Below, piece after piece: positions 25,308 to 34,843 of a stretch of 64,000 nt of DNA. The first letter of the stretch is position 1; each line of letters opens with the position of its first letter. Source of the DNA: SB15 sp964639245. GTDB lineage: Bacteria; Chloroflexota; Anaerolineae; Aggregatilineales; J027. The position numbers were made by a program, and so were the translations under genes. The notes under the pieces are model-generated. The model was not told the DNA's origin. It saw only the letters and a program-made list of their open reading frames with translations, and made no database searches. The stretch is taken from the NCBI GenBank assembly GCA_964639245.1, contig CAZXCU010000008.1, positions 190,031-254,030 on the forward strand, read 5' to 3'.

Positions 25308-26144
25308 ATGCGAGCGCAAAGTTTCCCCTACTTACTCCGCCGTACCGTCATTTATACGCTGCTGATTGGCATGGCGTTTGTTTACCTCACCCCCATTTAT
25401 ATGATTGTGGTGACGGCACTCAAATCGCCCGATAAAGTTAACCTGAACACCGCATGGGATTTGCCAGAGAGCATTTACTGGCAGAGTTTTGAGGAAGTGT
25501 ATGAGGAATTTGGCAACCGCATCAACAACAGTTTGATTCTTGTCACCGTGGCGACGATTCTTTCCGCGCTGATGGGGTCGTTGAACGGCTACGTGCTGTC
25601 TAAGTGGCATATCCCCGGCGAGAAAATCCTCTTTCCCCTGATGTTGTTTGGCATGTTCATCCCTTACCAAGCCATTTTGATTCCCCTGTTCGACTTTTTG
25701 CGACAGGTGGATTTATACGGCGGGCTACCGGGATTGATTTTGATTCATGTGGTGTACGGGTTGCCGATTACCACGCTGATTTTCCGTAATTTTTACGTGG
25801 AAATCCCTGACGAAATGCTCGAAGCGGGCATGATGGACGGCGCGAACTTTTTTGACCTGTACACCCGCATTGTGTTCCCCCTCTCCATCCCCGGCTTTGT
25901 GGTGGTCATCATCTGGCAGGTGACGCAAATCTGGAATGAATTTTTGTTCGCAGTCATGCTCACCAGCGGGACAGATGCCGAACCCCTTACCGTCGGGTTG
26001 GCGCAGTTGGCAGGGGGTGAAGCGGTCAAATGGAATCAGACAATGGCTGGTGCGCTGGTGGCGGCGCTTCCGCCCTTGCTGGTGTACATTCTGGCAGGTC
26101 GCTATTTCATTCGTGGGCTGCTGGCGGGGTCGGTCAAAGGATAA
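25308..26144 (+). CDS. Sugar ABC transporter permease (MalG-type)
   Basis: 278 aa inner-membrane permease, six membrane segments. Shows FGMFIPYQAILIPLFDFLRQVDLYGGLPGL, the EAA loop IPDEMLEAGMMDGANFFDLYTRIVFP, and a C-terminal FIRGLLAGSVKG typical of the family. Starts 2 bp after the first permease stop, so the two are coupled. The extended EAA glutamate pattern (EA-x-x-DGA) is intact. Confidence 0.92.
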   Translation: MRAQSFPYLLRRTVIYTLLIGMAFVYLTPIYMIVVTALKSPDKVNLNTAWDLPESIYWQSFEEVYEEFGNRINNSLILVTVATILSALMGSLNGYVLSKWHIPGEKILFPLMLFGMFIPYQAILIPLFDFLRQVDLYGGLPGLILIHVVYGLPITTLIFRNFYVEIPDEMLEAGMMDGANFFDLYTRIVFPLSIPGFVVVIIWQVTQIWNEFLFAVMLTSGTDAEPLTVGLAQLAGGEAVKWNQTMAGALVAALPPLLVYILAGRYFIRGLLAGSVKG

Positions 26145-26172
26145 ATTTCAAACGACAATAATTGTTATGAGG

Positions 26173-26193
26173 CAAGGGGTTTTCTATCCCTTG
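26173..26193 (+). terminator. Weak hairpin after the permease genes
   Basis: CAAGGG (26173-26178) pairs with CCCTTG (26188-26193), followed by a T-rich stretch. Likely end of the sugar-importer transcript. Confidence 0.45.
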
Positions 26194-26333
26194 TCTTACG
26201 CTTTCTAAATTTCTCTCAAATCCTCTCCAAATCTGAATTCTTAATGAAATTTCCTCTCAATCCATTACCGAATCGAAAATATTAGAGGATAATGAGAGAA
26301 AGCACGAACGAATAGTTAGGTATTACAAAAATC

Positions 26334-26765
26334 ATGAGCGAGAAGGTGGAAACAATGACGATGGATGTGCAGTGGTATCTCGAAGGCCACGTTATTTATA
26401 TTTATAACGGCAGTGTATTGCAAGAGCGCGACCTGACCGAAGGCAACGAGAAGGTTGTTCGGCTCATGCGGAAATATCCCGACAATAATATTATTCTTAT
26501 CACCAATGTGCTGGATGTTGTTAGCAGCCACGTTTCGGTTTTTCAACTGAATGAACTGCTGACCTTTGCCAAAGAGCCGAACCTCAAAAAAGTCATCACC
26601 ATCCAGAACAACCGCGCCCTCAGCTTTTTAGGCACGATGTTCACCCAAGTGATGGGCTTGCGCTACGAATTTTACCCATCACTTGAGCAAGCACTTCAAA
26701 CTTTACATGAGCAAATGCCGCAGTTGGATTGGGATTCCGCTCAAGATCATATCTTTGGCATTTAA
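26334..26765 (+). CDS. Small STAS/SpoIIAA-like hypothetical protein
   Basis: 143 aa, no signal peptide. The secondary-structure pattern (strand WYLEGHVIYIYNGSV, helix with RDLTEGNEKVVRLMRKY, strand NIILITNVLDV, helix, strand KKVITIQNN, helix) resembles STAS or SpoIIAA-like folds, but I do not recognise the family. Start ATG 26334; an ATG at 26355 after GAAGGTGGAA is an alternative. It converges with the terpene synthase, overlapping its stop by 4 bp. Function unknown. Confidence 0.6.
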   Translation: MSEKVETMTMDVQWYLEGHVIYIYNGSVLQERDLTEGNEKVVRLMRKYPDNNIILITNVLDVVSSHVSVFQLNELLTFAKEPNLKKVITIQNNRALSFLGTMFTQVMGLRYEFYPSLEQALQTLHEQMPQLDWDSAQDHIFGI

Positions 26766-28978
26766 TGCACTGCCAGCAATTCGGTTTGGTAGTCGTGGAA
26801 ATCGTTGGCTTGGTAGAACCATGCCGTAGTCCGACACAAATTAAACACCAACTGGCAAAATGGCTGGAAGGCATCTTTCTTGAGTGCTTCGGCCTGTAAC
26901 ATCCGCATGGTATTGGTATAGTCATTGTGGATGTATGCCACGGCAGCTTCTTTTGTCATGCCCTCTGCCATCAAAATATGAATGCTGTTGATTTTGCCTT
27001 CGGCCTGTTCACGGTCAAAAGAACGAATATCGTTGAGCAGACGGGTCATTTCCGCCCCCAGATTAATGATTTCACTGTAGGGTGCGGTTTGGGTGACATC
27101 CGGCAAATTCGGTTGCAATCCATAAAACGCCACCGCCAGCGCTAAGGGTGTGCCAATGGTCACTTTGCCGTAGTCCAGATAGTCCTCAAAAGTGGGCTGG
27201 GTGCGGTTGTATTTGTGGGTCGTTTCAAGCTTGTTGGCGGCCAAATTGTCCTTCCAGATCTGCGCCATCACCGCCGTCATATCCCGATTCTGCACCCGGC
27301 TGACATCGGCTATAATTTCGTCAATCACCGCTACTAAATCTTGCACCTTTGCGACATGCGACGGGTTGGAAAGCTGCACATGAGACGCATCGCGTTTTTC
27401 CAGCACCGTCATTAAATGCTGTTGCTGGTCTAAGGTCAGCTCATTGGAGTCTAGCAAATCGTCCGCCGCAAACAGGTACAGTGTTGCTTTGGAGAACAAC
27501 CAACGGGCAGTTGCTTGGTCTGGTTTGGGGAAAATATTGAAGCTAATGAACAGCGTAGACAGCGCCCGGGCTTTTAAAATTGAGGGGTGGGTGTCGACCC
27601 ATGCTTCAAGGGTTTGCAACTCTGTTTGGAACAACCCACGCTGCCCCTGTTGTTCGACGAGGGCTAAATCGAGCAAATCTTGCATGTTAATCGGCGGGAC
27701 ATAGTAAATAGATTTGTCGATCCAATGCCCGCGCATGATGCTGTCTTCATACAAGCGCAGGCGTTTTTGCTGTTCCACAAAGGGCGCGGTATAAAATGGA
27801 TTCGCGTCCAGCCCATGCCGAATGATGGATTTATAATCCCGCCCCGTGACCCATTTGTCCTCAATCACGGGTTGTTCTAACTGTTGGCGGAGATAGTCAC
27901 GGCAATAGGCTTCTGCTTGTTCTAGGATGGCTTCATCGGCATAACGCAACTTGCTGGCATCCATCAAATTAACCAGATGACTGACGGAGGAGTCCAATTC
28001 GCCGGGGAAACAGAAAAACCGGTTGCCGTCATAAAATTTCTGGAAAACCTCACCGGAGACATCCCGCCCGTGCATCCGCAAAAGTTTAAAGCCCATCGCG
28101 GTATCATCCAAATCGGGAATCTGGACAAATTTTGACCATGGCAGCCCATGTTTTGTCCAATGCTTTTCCACATAATCCAATTTTTCTTGGATTTCGGCTT
28201 CAAAGTGGCTTTCCAGATTAAGATAGTGAATGTCATTCAACACCCAGAGCGTCTCAAAAATATCAATCGGATAGTTGGCGGGGGCAAAATTGCCAAATAC
28301 ATCCAGTGTTTCACGCAAGTAGCGCAGGCTTTCCTCATCTTCGGTGTTCATATACACAAAGGCGGTTGCCGAAGGCGAATTTAAAAAAGAGCCATTCGCC
28401 GCTTGGTGGGCAAAAATGCGGTCAAATTCAATTGACCCCGCGAGCCCTTCCAGTGAATGAAGAATCGTCGTCGGATATTGATAGACCAATTCAAGCGGGA
28501 TTTTTTTGAGTTTGGCCTCTCGTTTGTCGTTGATAGCTTGAATGACGGGCGAATCGTAGGGCAAATCGAGCTGCAAGACTTGGGCAATCGTCAGCAGCAC
28601 CGGAAAAATCAGTTCAAACCCCACCGTCGCATAGGTATCTTTTTGCAGATTTTCCAGATTCTGGCGGATGTATTGTTCGCCCCGATAAACGGCATCGGGA
28701 GCGCTGCTCCACCGTTTGAGCGTGGCAATACAGTTGAGAGTCGAGATGATCCTGTCATGAAAATATTCGAGATTTTCGGCTCCCCACGAGCCATCGGGAA
28801 GTTGGTTTTGAATGATCCATGCCAAGCAATGCGGAAACATCGGTTGGGATCTGTCCGCTAAGCTAGGAATACGAGCAATCCACGCAGTGTCATAAGCAGA
28901 AGCGGTAATGGCTGACCCAGAGAGGTTTTGAAGCACCTGTTTCACACCATCAATAAGGTCTTGCTTGACGTAATTCAT
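26762..28978 (-). CDS. Bifunctional class II/class I diterpene synthase-like protein
   Basis: 738 aa. N-terminal part (1 to about 460) looks like a class II diterpene cyclase: SAYDTAWIARIP (27-38), the QW-like LPDGSWG (60-66) and the catalytic DxDD acid motif D289-L-D291-D292 in IPDLDDTAMGF. C-terminal part (about 465-738) looks like a class I terpene synthase alpha domain: DDLLD (506-510) and the second Mg site N649-D-x-x-S653-x-x-x-E657, then HKYNRTQP-type helices. Both active sites appear intact, so one protein could protonate GGPP to a copalyl-type diphosphate and then ionise it. No GGPP synthase or P450 is adjacent. No signal peptide. The ATG follows AAGGTG. The product cannot be predicted. 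Confidence 0.88.
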   Translation of the reverse strand: MNYVKQDLIDGVKQVLQNLSGSAITASAYDTAWIARIPSLADRSQPMFPHCLAWIIQNQLPDGSWGAENLEYFHDRIISTLNCIATLKRWSSAPDAVYRGEQYIRQNLENLQKDTYATVGFELIFPVLLTIAQVLQLDLPYDSPVIQAINDKREAKLKKIPLELVYQYPTTILHSLEGLAGSIEFDRIFAHQAANGSFLNSPSATAFVYMNTEDEESLRYLRETLDVFGNFAPANYPIDIFETLWVLNDIHYLNLESHFEAEIQEKLDYVEKHWTKHGLPWSKFVQIPDLDDTAMGFKLLRMHGRDVSGEVFQKFYDGNRFFCFPGELDSSVSHLVNLMDASKLRYADEAILEQAEAYCRDYLRQQLEQPVIEDKWVTGRDYKSIIRHGLDANPFYTAPFVEQQKRLRLYEDSIMRGHWIDKSIYYVPPINMQDLLDLALVEQQGQRGLFQTELQTLEAWVDTHPSILKARALSTLFISFNIFPKPDQATARWLFSKATLYLFAADDLLDSNELTLDQQQHLMTVLEKRDASHVQLSNPSHVAKVQDLVAVIDEIIADVSRVQNRDMTAVMAQIWKDNLAANKLETTHKYNRTQPTFEDYLDYGKVTIGTPLALAVAFYGLQPNLPDVTQTAPYSEIINLGAEMTRLLNDIRSFDREQAEGKINSIHILMAEGMTKEAAVAYIHNDYTNTMRMLQAEALKKDAFQPFCQLVFNLCRTTAWFYQANDFHDYQTELLAVH

Positions 28979-29298
28979 CTATTCACCTTTTTTACTTGCT
29001 TGCCACCTAACCATTACGAATAATATACTAGGCTGTAAGCGTTAATGGTGTGCAACTGTATTGGAAATATCTAAGAAGAATTTATTAAAATCTATTTTCG
29101 CTGATGGATAACGGTTTAAAAAGTGCCAAATGATATTTTCGTTAACTGCAACCATCATTTTTGGGGGTATCGCAGGGAAAAATTATTTGAGCAACCCAAC
29201 CGACTCAGCTTCATCTGTAGAGTCAACATCGATCCATTGATTGCACCTACACACGAATCAGCACGGGTCAGCGACCACGCCTCTCCGTGTTCATTCAT

Positions 29299-29425
29299 TA
29301 ACTTACCTTACGCAGAATGGCGTTTTGGGGCATTTTTTGACCCCACCCTGCCTTTGGCTTCCCTCTCCAAAGCATTGGGGAGGGATTGAGGGTGGGGATT
29401 TTCCCGCATTGTGTAAGGGAAGTTA
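29299..29425. repeat. Inverted-repeat-bounded element (TAACTTACCTTACGCA ends)
   Basis: TAACTTACCTTACGCA (29299-29314) faces TGTGTAAGGGAAGTTA (29410-29425), near-complementary over 16 bases. Its interior carries a C-rich/G-rich hairpin (CCCTCTCC...GGGGAGGG, about 29351-29383). Its ends resemble those at 16573-16762 and 18384-18437. Confidence 0.6.
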
Positions 29426-29620
29426 TTAAACTGCATGAAACGCATATGCCAAAAACATCCCTTTGTTGTACCCAAATAGCCGTAAGAAATCAATTGGTCA
29501 TGTTGTTCAATCCACCCTTTATCCGCTGCAATCTTGTGCTTTTTTTCCATGACCCACTCCGTTTGGTTTTCAACATTTGGGTTTGCAATTTGTTTCAAAA
29601 GAAGTTATCCTCATAGGCAG

Positions 29621-29642
29621 TGGCCTATACCACTCTAGGCCA
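29621..29642 (+). promoter_or_regulatory. Leader hairpin before the peptide-binding protein gene
   Basis: TGGCCTA (29621-29627) pairs with TAGGCCA (29636-29642), followed at once by ATTAACTTTTTT and then the AGGAGA ribosome site. Terminator-like position in the leader suggests attenuation or a short regulatory stem; evidence is structural only. Confidence 0.4.
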
Positions 29643-29665
29643 ATTAACTTTTTTAGGAGAGTCTT

Positions 29666-31423
29666 ATGAAACGTCTATTTTTTGTCGCCCTAGCGCTCCT
29701 GCTAGCGGTTACGGCCTTGGGGATTTCTGCCCGTCCTTCCCAAGCGCAAGATGCCCCTGCTGGTACATTTTTTGGAACATGGCCTTACAAACCCCTGCCG
29801 GATCACAACCTGAATGGCTTTGCAGCCAACGGCCCCAATGACAATTTAGGGGTGGTTTTCCGTCAGATGGTCGAAATGCCCGCCGCGTTTTATATGTTTG
29901 CCACGGGCGAATATATGCCGATGCTGGCGGAATCGTGGGGTTTTACCGAAGACAATACCGCCTATGAATTAAAAATTAATGCCGAAGCAATGTGGAGCGA
30001 TGGCAGCCCCATTACCGCCGATGATGTGCTGGCGACTTATGCCATTGGGCGTATCATGGGTTGGACTCAGTTTAACTATGTTGCCACCGTCGAAAAAGTC
30101 GATGATAAAACCGTTCGCTTTGTGTTTAGCGGTGATCCTTCCTACTTGGCGGAACGCCTAATTTTGAAAGAATACATTGTTGCCGCCGCCACCTATGCAG
30201 ATCTGGCAGCCAAAGCCACCGCTTTGTATGACAGTGGCGCAACCAATGACAGCGAAGAATGGACAGCGCTCCGTACTGAAATTACCGAATTCCGCCCCGA
30301 ACAATTGCTGGCAAGCGGCCCCTATACCTATACCCTTGATGATGTCAGTGACAGCTACATGACCCTGCGTTGGCAGCCCAACAGCCTGTTCTCCTCAACC
30401 GTCAATTTTGGTGAAATTCGCCTGTGGGCGGGCGAAACCGAAGCCACCACCCCGTTGGTGCTGGATGGTTCGATTGCATGGTCAACCAATGTGTATCCCG
30501 CCACCACCCAACAAGCCTTTTTGGATGCGGGTTTGCGGATGATTGCCACCCCACGCACTTACGGCCCGGCGCTGCTGTTCAACCACGCCAAAGCCCCGTG
30601 GAATATTAAGGAAGTTCGTCAGGCAGTGGCGCTGGTGATTAACCGTGAAGAAAATGCCTTCCTGACCAACGGCTTCGGCGCGATTCCCACCGAATATATG
30701 GCGGGGATTTTGGATCCATTTGTGCCGCAACTGCTCAATCAAGAAGACATTGATGCGCTTGACCGCTACGAATATGACACTGACCGTGCCGCAGCCCTCT
30801 TGGAAAGCGTCGGGTTTAGCAAAAATGATGATGGCAAATGGGTCGATGCCGACGGTAACGTTGTGACCGCCGAATACACCTTCCCCGCCGACTTTGCGGA
30901 CTTCTCCGCCGCTTCCCAACACGCGATTGAACAGTTGAATTCGTTTGGTTTTGATGTGTCTGCCCGCGCCCTGCCGTGGCAAGAATCCCGCGATAATGTG
31001 TTTGCGGGTACATTTGACCTCTCCATCTGGAGTTGGGGTTCTGGTACACCTTTCTCTGCCAGTCACTTTGCCAACCCCGTCCGCCGTTTCAACTATATTG
31101 GCTTGGGCGATGGTCGTCCCGGTATGGATTTCCAGATGGAATTTGAATACAACGGTGAACAAATCAATTTGAATGATTTGATTACCGCTTCGAGCGCAGG
31201 GTTGGACTTGGAAGCCCAACGCGCTGTCGCCGGACAGATTGCCAAAATCTACAACGACCTGATGATTTACATTCCCTTGAATGTCCTCGTCAGCATCGAA
31301 CCGTGGAACGAAAGCCTGATTGCCGGCGCACCGGAAGATGGCGACCCGATTTTGCAAAACCCCAGCACCGACCACTTTGTGTTGTGGTACTTGCTGAACG
31401 GGATGCTCTCTCCCGCTAGCTAA
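29666..31423 (+). CDS. Peptide/oligosaccharide ABC substrate-binding protein (family 5)
   Basis: 585 aa exported SBP_bac_5 protein. Signal peptide with cleavage near SQAQ. Family landmarks: PMLAESWGFTEDNTAYELKINAEAMWSDGSPITADDVLATYAI in the N-terminal lobe, FNHAKAPWNIKEVRQAVALVINREE in the middle, and a long C-terminal lobe. First gene of a five-gene import system. A hairpin with T-rich tail lies after it, so the binder is probably made in excess. Ligand not readable; downstream glycosidases hint at muropeptides. Confidence 0.9.
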   Translation: MKRLFFVALALLLAVTALGISARPSQAQDAPAGTFFGTWPYKPLPDHNLNGFAANGPNDNLGVVFRQMVEMPAAFYMFATGEYMPMLAESWGFTEDNTAYELKINAEAMWSDGSPITADDVLATYAIGRIMGWTQFNYVATVEKVDDKTVRFVFSGDPSYLAERLILKEYIVAAATYADLAAKATALYDSGATNDSEEWTALRTEITEFRPEQLLASGPYTYTLDDVSDSYMTLRWQPNSLFSSTVNFGEIRLWAGETEATTPLVLDGSIAWSTNVYPATTQQAFLDAGLRMIATPRTYGPALLFNHAKAPWNIKEVRQAVALVINREENAFLTNGFGAIPTEYMAGILDPFVPQLLNQEDIDALDRYEYDTDRAAALLESVGFSKNDDGKWVDADGNVVTAEYTFPADFADFSAASQHAIEQLNSFGFDVSARALPWQESRDNVFAGTFDLSIWSWGSGTPFSASHFANPVRRFNYIGLGDGRPGMDFQMEFEYNGEQINLNDLITASSAGLDLEAQRAVAGQIAKIYNDLMIYIPLNVLVSIEPWNESLIAGAPEDGDPILQNPSTDHFVLWYLLNGMLSPAS

Positions 31424-31436
31424 CCTACCTCTTTTG

Positions 31437-31467
31437 CCTACCCCTCTTCTATTTTGAGAGGGGTAGG
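31437..31467 (+). terminator. Hairpin between binding protein and permease
   Basis: CCTACCCCTCT (31437-31447) and AGAGGGGTAGG (31457-31467), 11-bp stem, then TTCTTCC. A partial terminator typical after SBP genes; also fits the C-rich hairpin family. Confidence 0.7.
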
Positions 31468-31502
31468 TTCTTCCCCGTACTTAGGCTTCATTTGAGGATT
31501 GG

Positions 31503-32534
31503 ATGTTGGATACCCTAAAACGCCTCTGGCAGAGTTATATTTTTCGAGTAGTTTTACAGGGCTTATTAACGATTTGGCTTGTGACCACCGCGACTTTTTT
31601 CATGATTCGGGAAATGCCGGGCAATCCCTACGATATTAAAGTTTTTGAACTCATGCGGGTGCAGAATATCTCGATGGAACAAGCCGAAAGCCAAGCGGCG
31701 GGGTTGTTCGACTTTGACCCCGACGAACCCAGTTATATCCAGTACCTTGAGTATATGGGAAAACTTCTGCGGGGGAATATGGGGCAGTCCATCACCTCTG
31801 GCGGCACATATGTGACCGACCAGATTTTGCGTTACCTGCCGTGGACATTGTTCAGCGTGGGAACATCGCTGCTGGTGAGTTTCACCGTGGGGATTTTCGC
31901 GGGGATGGCGATGGCCTATTGGCGCGGCGGGGTGCTGGACAATGTGCTGACTGCCTTTTCCTCTATCATGTATGGCATCCCCGATTTTCTAATCGCGCTG
32001 CTGCTCATCCTGATTGCGGGGGTGCAGTTGGGTTGGTTTCAGGTGGGGGATGTGCTGGGTGGGGCTGACCCGGAAATTGAACCTGGTTTTACGTTTGAAT
32101 ATATGCAAACCCTCTTTCAACATGCCGCGCTGCCCATGCTGACCTATATTTTAACCTCGGTGGGTGGGTGGATTCTGACCATGAAAAGCAGCACAATTTC
32201 GACCTTGGGCGAAGATTTCATCACGGTTGCCCATGCACGCGGGTTGAGTGAACGGCGTATTTTAACCACCTATGTAGGCCGTAACGCGATGCTGCCACTT
32301 GTCACCCGGCTCGCCATTAGCATTGGTTTTGTGGTGGGGGGGTCGGTCATTGTGGAAACAATTTTCCTCTATCCCGGTTTGGGACGGCTTTTGGCAGATG
32401 CTATCCGTTTCCGCGATTACACCACCATGCAGGGGGTGTTTCTGGTGATTGCGTTTTCGGTGGTGTTTTCTAATATTCTGGCGGATTTGGCCTATGGCTT
32501 CTTGGATCCCCGTGTGCGGCTGGAGAAAAAATAA
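31503..32534 (+). CDS. Peptide ABC permease (DppB/OppB-type)
   Basis: 343 aa. Six membrane segments: N-terminal VVLQGLLTIWLVTTATFFMIREMPGNPYD, then the permease core with SSIMYGIPDFLIALLLI, ending in the OppB-type loop EDFITVAHARGLSERRILTTYVGRNAMLPLVTRLA and GGSVIVETIFLYPGLGRLLADAI. The ATG at 31503 follows GAGGATTGG. Pairs with the next permease. Confidence 0.92.
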   Translation: MLDTLKRLWQSYIFRVVLQGLLTIWLVTTATFFMIREMPGNPYDIKVFELMRVQNISMEQAESQAAGLFDFDPDEPSYIQYLEYMGKLLRGNMGQSITSGGTYVTDQILRYLPWTLFSVGTSLLVSFTVGIFAGMAMAYWRGGVLDNVLTAFSSIMYGIPDFLIALLLILIAGVQLGWFQVGDVLGGADPEIEPGFTFEYMQTLFQHAALPMLTYILTSVGGWILTMKSSTISTLGEDFITVAHARGLSERRILTTYVGRNAMLPLVTRLAISIGFVVGGSVIVETIFLYPGLGRLLADAIRFRDYTTMQGVFLVIAFSVVFSNILADLAYGFLDPRVRLEKK

Positions 32535-32536
32535 CC

Positions 32537-33724
32537 ATGAGTGGCTTTGAAACCGTTGCTAGCACCGAAGGATTCATTATCGGGGTGCTTTGCGGCCTGA
32601 TTCCATTGGGAGTCGGGGTGTATTACCGCAAATTTGCCCCCGCGCTGCTTGGCTTCATTTTTTGTATCCTCAGCGGCTTTGCCTGTGGATTTTTGGGCGG
32701 ACTACCGATGATTTTGCTCACCACGGCGGTGGTCATCTCCCATGTGTATGTCGATTTTCAAGACCCCTTTACCTCACGGGCGCGGCTGGAAGAAGTCAAT
32801 TTTGATGAAACCCGTATCGCGTTTTTCATGCGGACGATGGCCTCACTCGGCAACACCATCCGGGCGGCATCGCAGGCGCTGCTGCGGAACAAAGCCGGTT
32901 TTCTGGGCTTTTTAGGGGTGACATTTTTCTTTGTGATGACCGTGTTTGGTCCATTGTTCATTGAATATGAGGGCGAAACCCGTTTTGACCGCCGTGTGCC
33001 GGGCAAATTGACCCTGTTGCAAGGCCCTTCGGAGGAACACCCCTTGGGCTTGGATTGGAAAGGCCGTTCGGTACTTTCGCAGATTGTCTACGGCGGGCAA
33101 AAGTTGATTATCACCTCTGTGCAAGCGGGGGTTTTCTCCACGGTACTTGCGGTGGGGGTGGGCGCACTCGCTGCGCTGGTCGGCGGTTGGCTTGACCAGA
33201 TACTTTCCGCCATTGCCAATTTCATTTTGACGATTCCCCAATTTCCCTTGCTCCTTGTGCTGACCAGTATTTTGACCTTTGATAACCGGATTTATCTGGC
33301 GCTGCTGCTGGCGGCCTTGAGTTGGCCTGTCCTCATGCGGGCGGTGCGGGCGCAGGTGTTGAGTCTGCGCGAACGGGATTATGTGCAAGCCGCCTTCGCG
33401 CTGGATTTGGGTTTGTTTCATATCATCACCCGCGAAGTGCTGCCCAACCTCATCAGTTACATCATGGTCAACATGATTTTCTCCATTCGCACCGCCATGT
33501 ATTCGATGGTCGGGCTGGTGTTTTTGGGGCTAGTCCCGTTGGAAGAACCCGATTGGGGCGTGATGATTTTTAACGGCAGGCAGCAGGGCGTGATTTTTAG
33601 CACCGACGCAGCGAGTATGCTGATTTCGCCCATCTTGGCGATTGCGTTGTTTCAACTCTCGCTGGTGTTGTTCACCCGTTCGCTGGAAGAAATTTTCAAC
33701 CCGCGTTTAAGGTCGGGGGTTTAA
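32537..33724 (+). CDS. Peptide ABC permease (DppC/OppC-type) with extended N-terminus
   Basis: 395 aa. The first ~110 residues add two or three extra hydrophobic segments (GFIIGVLCGLIPLGVGVYY, ALLGFIFCILSGFACGFLGGLPMILLT, split by short loops) before the usual OppC start (ALLRNKAGFLGFLGVTFFFVM). The core has HPLGLDWKGRSVLSQIVYGG and the EAA-type loop LRERDYVQAAFALDLGLFHIITREVLPN. It starts 2 bp after the previous stop. Confidence 0.9.
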   Translation: MSGFETVASTEGFIIGVLCGLIPLGVGVYYRKFAPALLGFIFCILSGFACGFLGGLPMILLTTAVVISHVYVDFQDPFTSRARLEEVNFDETRIAFFMRTMASLGNTIRAASQALLRNKAGFLGFLGVTFFFVMTVFGPLFIEYEGETRFDRRVPGKLTLLQGPSEEHPLGLDWKGRSVLSQIVYGGQKLIITSVQAGVFSTVLAVGVGALAALVGGWLDQILSAIANFILTIPQFPLLLVLTSILTFDNRIYLALLLAALSWPVLMRAVRAQVLSLRERDYVQAAFALDLGLFHIITREVLPNLISYIMVNMIFSIRTAMYSMVGLVFLGLVPLEEPDWGVMIFNGRQQGVIFSTDAASMLISPILAIALFQLSLVLFTRSLEEIFNPRLRSGV

Positions 33725-33832
33725 ACCCCACCCTTCTTCCCTCCCCGCCAGCAAGGAGGGATTTTTCTACGCTCCCTTTCCCTGTTTACGGGGAAAGGGT
33801 TGGGGATAGGGGTCAGATTAATAAGGATTTTT

Positions 33833-34843
33833 ATGAAAAAAGTGGTGTTAAGTGTCCAAGATTATTCCGTTAGCTACCGCACGCCACGCGGGTGGCTCAA
33901 GGCGGTGAACCATGTGTCTTTTGATTTGCACGAAGGCGAATCGCTGGCCTTGATTGGTGAAAGCGGCTGTGGCAAGTCCACCCTCAATCTGGGGTTGATG
34001 CGTTTGCTGCCGAGTAATGCCAAAGTCGAGGGCCAGATTCTCTACAATTACCGTGAGGGCGGAACGGAAGATGTGCTGCGGTTCGGGACAAACGCGCTGC
34101 GGCGCTTTCGCTGGTCGGAATGTGCGATGGTTTTTCAAGCTGCCCAAAATTCCCTGAATCCGGTCATTCGTATTCGGGATATGTTTTACGATACGGCGGC
34201 GGCGCATGGCATCACCCATCGGCGCGAAGTGCAGGAACGGGCAATGGATTTGTTTTTCAAAGTCCGTCTTGACCCCGAACGGGTGTTTAATGCCTATCCA
34301 CACCAGTTAAGCGGCGGGATGCGCCAACGGGTGCTGATTGCGCTCTCGCTGCTGCTGAATCCGCAGGTATTGATTCTGGATGAACCAACGACAGCGCTCG
34401 ATATTTTGACCCAGCGCAGCATTCTGGATGTGATTGCCCGCATCCGCAGCGAATTTAATTTCAGCATTATTTTTATTAGCCACGACCTAGCGATTGCGGC
34501 GGAAATTGCCGATACGGTTGCCACCATGTACGCGGGTGAAATTGTGGAAATGGGGCCGGTCAATGAGATTTTTTATGCCCCACGCCATGCCTACACTTTG
34601 GGATTGATGCAGGCCTCCCCCCGCCTCAGCACCGGACGCGAAGAATTGACCAGCATCCCCGGCAGCCCTCCAGATTTAATTGCTCCGCCGACAGGCTGTA
34701 AATTTCATGAACGGTGCAGTTTTGCCACCGCCGAATGTCGGGAGATTCCGCCCCAATTGGTGGAAGCGGCAGAAAATCATGTGGTGGCCTGTTACCATGC
34801 CGATGCAGTGTTAGCGGAGAGTCGCCATGCCGCCCTTGATTGA
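33833..34843 (+). CDS. Peptide ABC transporter ATPase (DppD/OppD-type)
   Basis: 336 aa. Walker A GESGCGKST, Q-loop MVFQAAQNSLNP, signature LSGGMRQR, Walker B VLILDEPTTALD, H-loop FISHDLA, and the C-terminal oligopeptide-transporter domain with the Cys cluster GCKFHERCSFATAEC, which in related proteins can bind an iron-sulfur cluster. ATG 33833 follows AAGGATTTTT. The gap before it (33725-33832) holds two C-rich hairpins. It overlaps the next gene by 17 bp. Confidence 0.93.
   Translation: MKKVVLSVQDYSVSYRTPRGWLKAVNHVSFDLHEGESLALIGESGCGKSTLNLGLMRLLPSNAKVEGQILYNYREGGTEDVLRFGTNALRRFRWSECAMVFQAAQNSLNPVIRIRDMFYDTAAAHGITHRREVQERAMDLFFKVRLDPERVFNAYPHQLSGGMRQRVLIALSLLLNPQVLILDEPTTALDILTQRSILDVIARIRSEFNFSIIFISHDLAIAAEIADTVATMYAGEIVEMGPVNEIFYAPRHAYTLGLMQASPRLSTGREELTSIPGSPPDLIAPPTGCKFHERCSFATAECREIPPQLVEAAENHVVACYHADAVLAESRHAALD

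Larger units (their letters stand above)
28979..29665. other. 687-bp gene-free region between terpene synthase and peptide importer
   Basis: Only short, unconvincing open frames. It holds promoters for two divergent genes, the inverted-repeat element 29299-29425, and a leader hairpin at 29621-29642. The left part (28990-29290) has no feature I can name. Confidence 0.65.

Noticed and set aside
29123..29616. Several 60-96-codon open frames in the spacer before the peptide importer
   Set aside because: They cross the inverted-repeat element and hairpins, and none has a ribosome site or recognisable sequence.
30482..31375. 297-codon minus-strand open frame inside the peptide-binding protein gene
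   Set aside because: Shadow of a strong real gene; composition is unlike the surrounding proteins.
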